Made by a program: the position numbers and the translations under genes
In this document: in pieces, positions 61,727 to 64,000 of the stretch
Numbering within the stretch: the stretch's first letter is position 1
Layout: each line of letters opens with the position of its first letter
Notes under the pieces: model-generated
Databases searched by the model: none
Told to the model about the DNA's origin: nothing
Seen by the model: only the letters and a program-made list of their open reading frames with translations
NCBI GenBank assembly: GCA_031310005.1
Contig: CM062381.1
Coordinates: forward strand, 992,001 to 1,056,000
Length of the DNA: 64,000 bases
DNA from: Dactylellina haptotyla
Taxonomy: Eukaryota > Ascomycota > Orbiliomycetes > Orbiliales > Orbiliaceae
Reading direction: 5' to 3'

Positions 61727-63908
61727 TTTGAAAGAGGAGAAGAAGTAAGAAGAGTAGAAGGGTCTGGACACGAAAGAAGAGGATGCTAGTTGGGACTAAT
61801 TGAGTCGGTGATTGACAATTGAGTCTGTGAAGATGGCAGTGGTGGGGGGTAGATGTATCGGAGAAGAGGGAAGAGAGGTCAGAAAATTCAGTGCGGGGTC
61901 AATTTGAGCTGAGCGGACTTGCCTACGCGGTGGTGCTTGCCGCGGTGAGGGGTTAAAACACCTCGTCCGGGCTGCCTCCGAGCTCTTCCTCTTCTTCCTG
62001 GCTGCTCCCAGCGAGGAAGCGCTCTTTCTGCTGCGAGTTCGTTGCCCGTCGACGTCACCCGCCAAGAGGACCGCGTTGGGGCATCCCGCAACACATCGCC
62101 CCGCCATTTTCCAACAAGGCCGGTCTCTAGGCGGGCCTTGCTGGTCCCGCGGAGATATATTCATTCATCTCTCCCCTGGACGTCAATAGTGAACCGTAGA
62201 TAGTCTGTCTGTCCGGATTGTCCATCCTGCTGACTTGGCGTAGGAGAGCGGCGTCTCCAAGCTAGTGGGTAACTCAGTCGCGGCTCGTACGAAGGGGATG
62301 GCTTCGTGTACTGACGGGCAACGCGTCTGCCTAGCAGAGAAGCCCTCCTCTCCAGCATCCCGCAAACTCCCCATCCACCTCATCACGCACTCCGCTTTCG
62401 ACCAGAGAATGTTGCTTCGCTGGATGGGACTTGCCGCATCGACGTCGCATCCTCAACTTTGCCGGGGTCGTTCTGCCGGGTGCTGTTCGTGATGTAAATT
62501 CTGCATTCTTTCGCTGCCCTGATATTCCTCGCCTCTTTCCGCGGAACCCAGACTCTCGACGACGACTACTACTTGCGACTGTGCTTATGAATCATGTCAT
62601 CGGGTCGAGCTCGGGCGGTTTCTATGAGAGTATAAAGAGGAGCAGAAATTCCTCTTCCCAGACTGGGTGGAGAGAATTCTCACGTATGATTTAATCTCTC
62701 TATGTGAATTCGGGGACAATCTTCCCGAGTATCTTCAATCTGCTCCTACGGCATATCATATTCTCACAAGGTAAGCGGCACCGAGAAACAATTCCCAAGT
62801 CTGTGGTTCATCCAAGTTCGTTATATTAATATTTTTCAAAAACAGGAAAAAGATCAACTGGCGCTATTCTATATATGCTGGTTTATTACAAAGGAAATAT
62901 AAAATGAAAGAAGAGGACAGGAGGTAGGCCGCGTTTACTGCTACTCCCAAATTAGTAAAGAAGAAGAGAAGAGAAAAGATAAAATGGTACATGATCTAGC
63001 CGGCGACGGCCTTGTTCGTCTATGATAAAAAAATGTAGTATGTAGTAGTATGTAGCGGGAACACCTCTCCGATGAATGAAAAGAAAAAGAAAAACCGAAG
63101 AACACCGCCGTCAAGTCAGTAGACAAAATGTGATGTAGTCGTAACAGCAGCGGAAAAAGAGAAAACAAAAAAACAAGCTTAACATGGACACGAATCCAGA
63201 ACGCCGCACCGCCATGATGAGATCGATGTAAGTGTGTGAGCTATGAATATCCGGTAAACAGGGTATGAAATAAGAAAAGAAACAGGAGGGAAAAGTATAT
63301 AAATTACACGAGTAAGTGATAAGGCTGTGTAGTATGTGCACCCGAGCCCCGATAAGACGTTAGCGAGGGGTGTGAGGGAAAGATGGGTTAAAATATGAGA
63401 AAGATGAAAAGTGACAGAGGCTAAATACATTATGTCGAATATAGGTGTTATGGTATGAATGAGACATGAGGCTAAGGATATTAAAGATGTTGTACAAAGA
63501 TTCAAAGCAAGCGAGCTCCCCGATATGCAGACAAGATAAATACCAAATAGGAAAGGTGAGAATGAAATGATTAAGAAGGATGTAAGGTAGGGAAAATGGA
63601 GCAGCAAAGACAATCGAAAACGGATCATACAAGGATTCAACTGCGCAGAGGCAGGAGAGCAAAAGAGGAAAGATATGCGGATGCAGATGCAGATGCAGTA
63701 AAGTGGCAGCCTGGGTACCATGGCATGTGCAATCGGAGAAAAAAAAAAAGATAGGGCGAAGGAGGGTCACAAGCATTCTTTTAGGACTGGACACCTCGAC
63801 CCCCTTCCTTACCTTAGCCTGAACTTTTGTTTGTTTTTTTCGGGGTTTTCGTGCTCAACTTTTTCTTTTTGAGGATATATTCGTTTTTTTCTAGGGTTAA
63901 ACATCTGC
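61727..63908. other. Intergenic, cyclophilin promoter and 3' UTR of the next gene
   Basis: No supported gene. The cyclophilin-proximal kilobase is GC-richer and probably promoter. 62850-63900 is purine-rich on the plus strand with a few ATGCAG repeats near 63680, and is likely the long 3' UTR of the minus-strand gene that enters at the right edge. Confidence 0.5.
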
Positions 63909-64000
63909 TCACTGCATGTTGTTCATTCCACCCTCGAGGTGTTCTTCACCGGCTAGAACGGGAAGCTGCGGCCACTGAGAAAGTAGTTCCGGATGCTCTG
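63909..64000 (-). CDS. C-terminal end of a gene cut by the window edge
   Basis: On the minus strand a frame enters from the right edge and ends at a TGA at 63909-63911. About 30 codons are visible; the last residues read GEEHLEGGMNNMQ after a Pro/Leu/Gln-containing stretch. The composition looks coding and the other frames stop sooner, but the piece is too short to assign a family. It would be the fourth consecutive minus-strand gene after RAX1, SIF2 and cyclophilin. Confidence 0.35.
   Translation of the reverse strand, partial: EHPELLSQWPQLPVLAGEEHLEGGMNNMQ

Overview
This window looks like nuclear chromosomal DNA from a filamentous ascomycete (Pezizomycotina). Genes carry short introns of about 50-180 nt with GTATGT/GTAAGT-like donors, CTAAC/CTAAT branch sites and YAG acceptors. 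Gene content is typically fungal: a GLEYA-domain wall adhesin, a Zn(II)2Cys6 regulator, an Fmp42-type transporter, Rax1, Sif2/Rmd8 and Ost5. Giant GLEYA adhesins are frequent in nematode-trapping Orbiliomycetes, so that class is a reasonable but unproven guess. All gene models were spliced by eye, and reading phase was checked at every junction.

Layout. 1-13 kb is accessory in character: a giant three-exon adhesin (1377-11044, about 3186 residues) with about 54 Thr-rich repeats and three tandem C-terminal GLEYA domains, then simple repeats and an F-box gene of uncertain integrity. 13-24 kb is housekeeping: SNF8 (ESCRT-II), an MFS transporter, a Rad26/ERCC6L2-like SNF2 helicase, an intron-containing tRNA-Ser(UGA) and a proteasome-assembly chaperone (PAC3-like). 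24-27 kb is a long gene-free upstream region for a Zn2Cys6 transcription factor (27-30 kb). 31-38.5 kb holds the 9-1-1 clamp subunit Rad1, an intact PD-(D/E)XK nuclease-like plus kinase-like fusion protein, the oligosaccharyltransferase subunit Ost5, the SAGA acetyltransferase Gcn5, and an acidic reading frame abutting GCN5. 39 kb has a small Cys-rich protein. 41.7-45.9 kb holds the elongation factor ELL and a 404-codon frame that follows its TAG in the same reading frame. 46-55 kb is nearly empty. 55-64 kb holds Rax1 (RGS), Sif2/Rmd8 (DUF155), cyclophilin A and the likely 3' end of one more gene, all on the minus strand.

Functional themes. Chromatin, transcription and repair genes cluster loosely (Gcn5, ELL, Rad1, SNF2 helicase), although fungal neighbours need not be co-regulated. 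Divergent pairs with short shared upstream regions are RAD1 with the nuclease-kinase gene (475 bp) and OST5 with GCN5 (424 bp). The most unusual items are the triple-GLEYA adhesin with recent repeat amplification, the nuclease-kinase fusion, and the in-frame continuation beyond the ELL stop.
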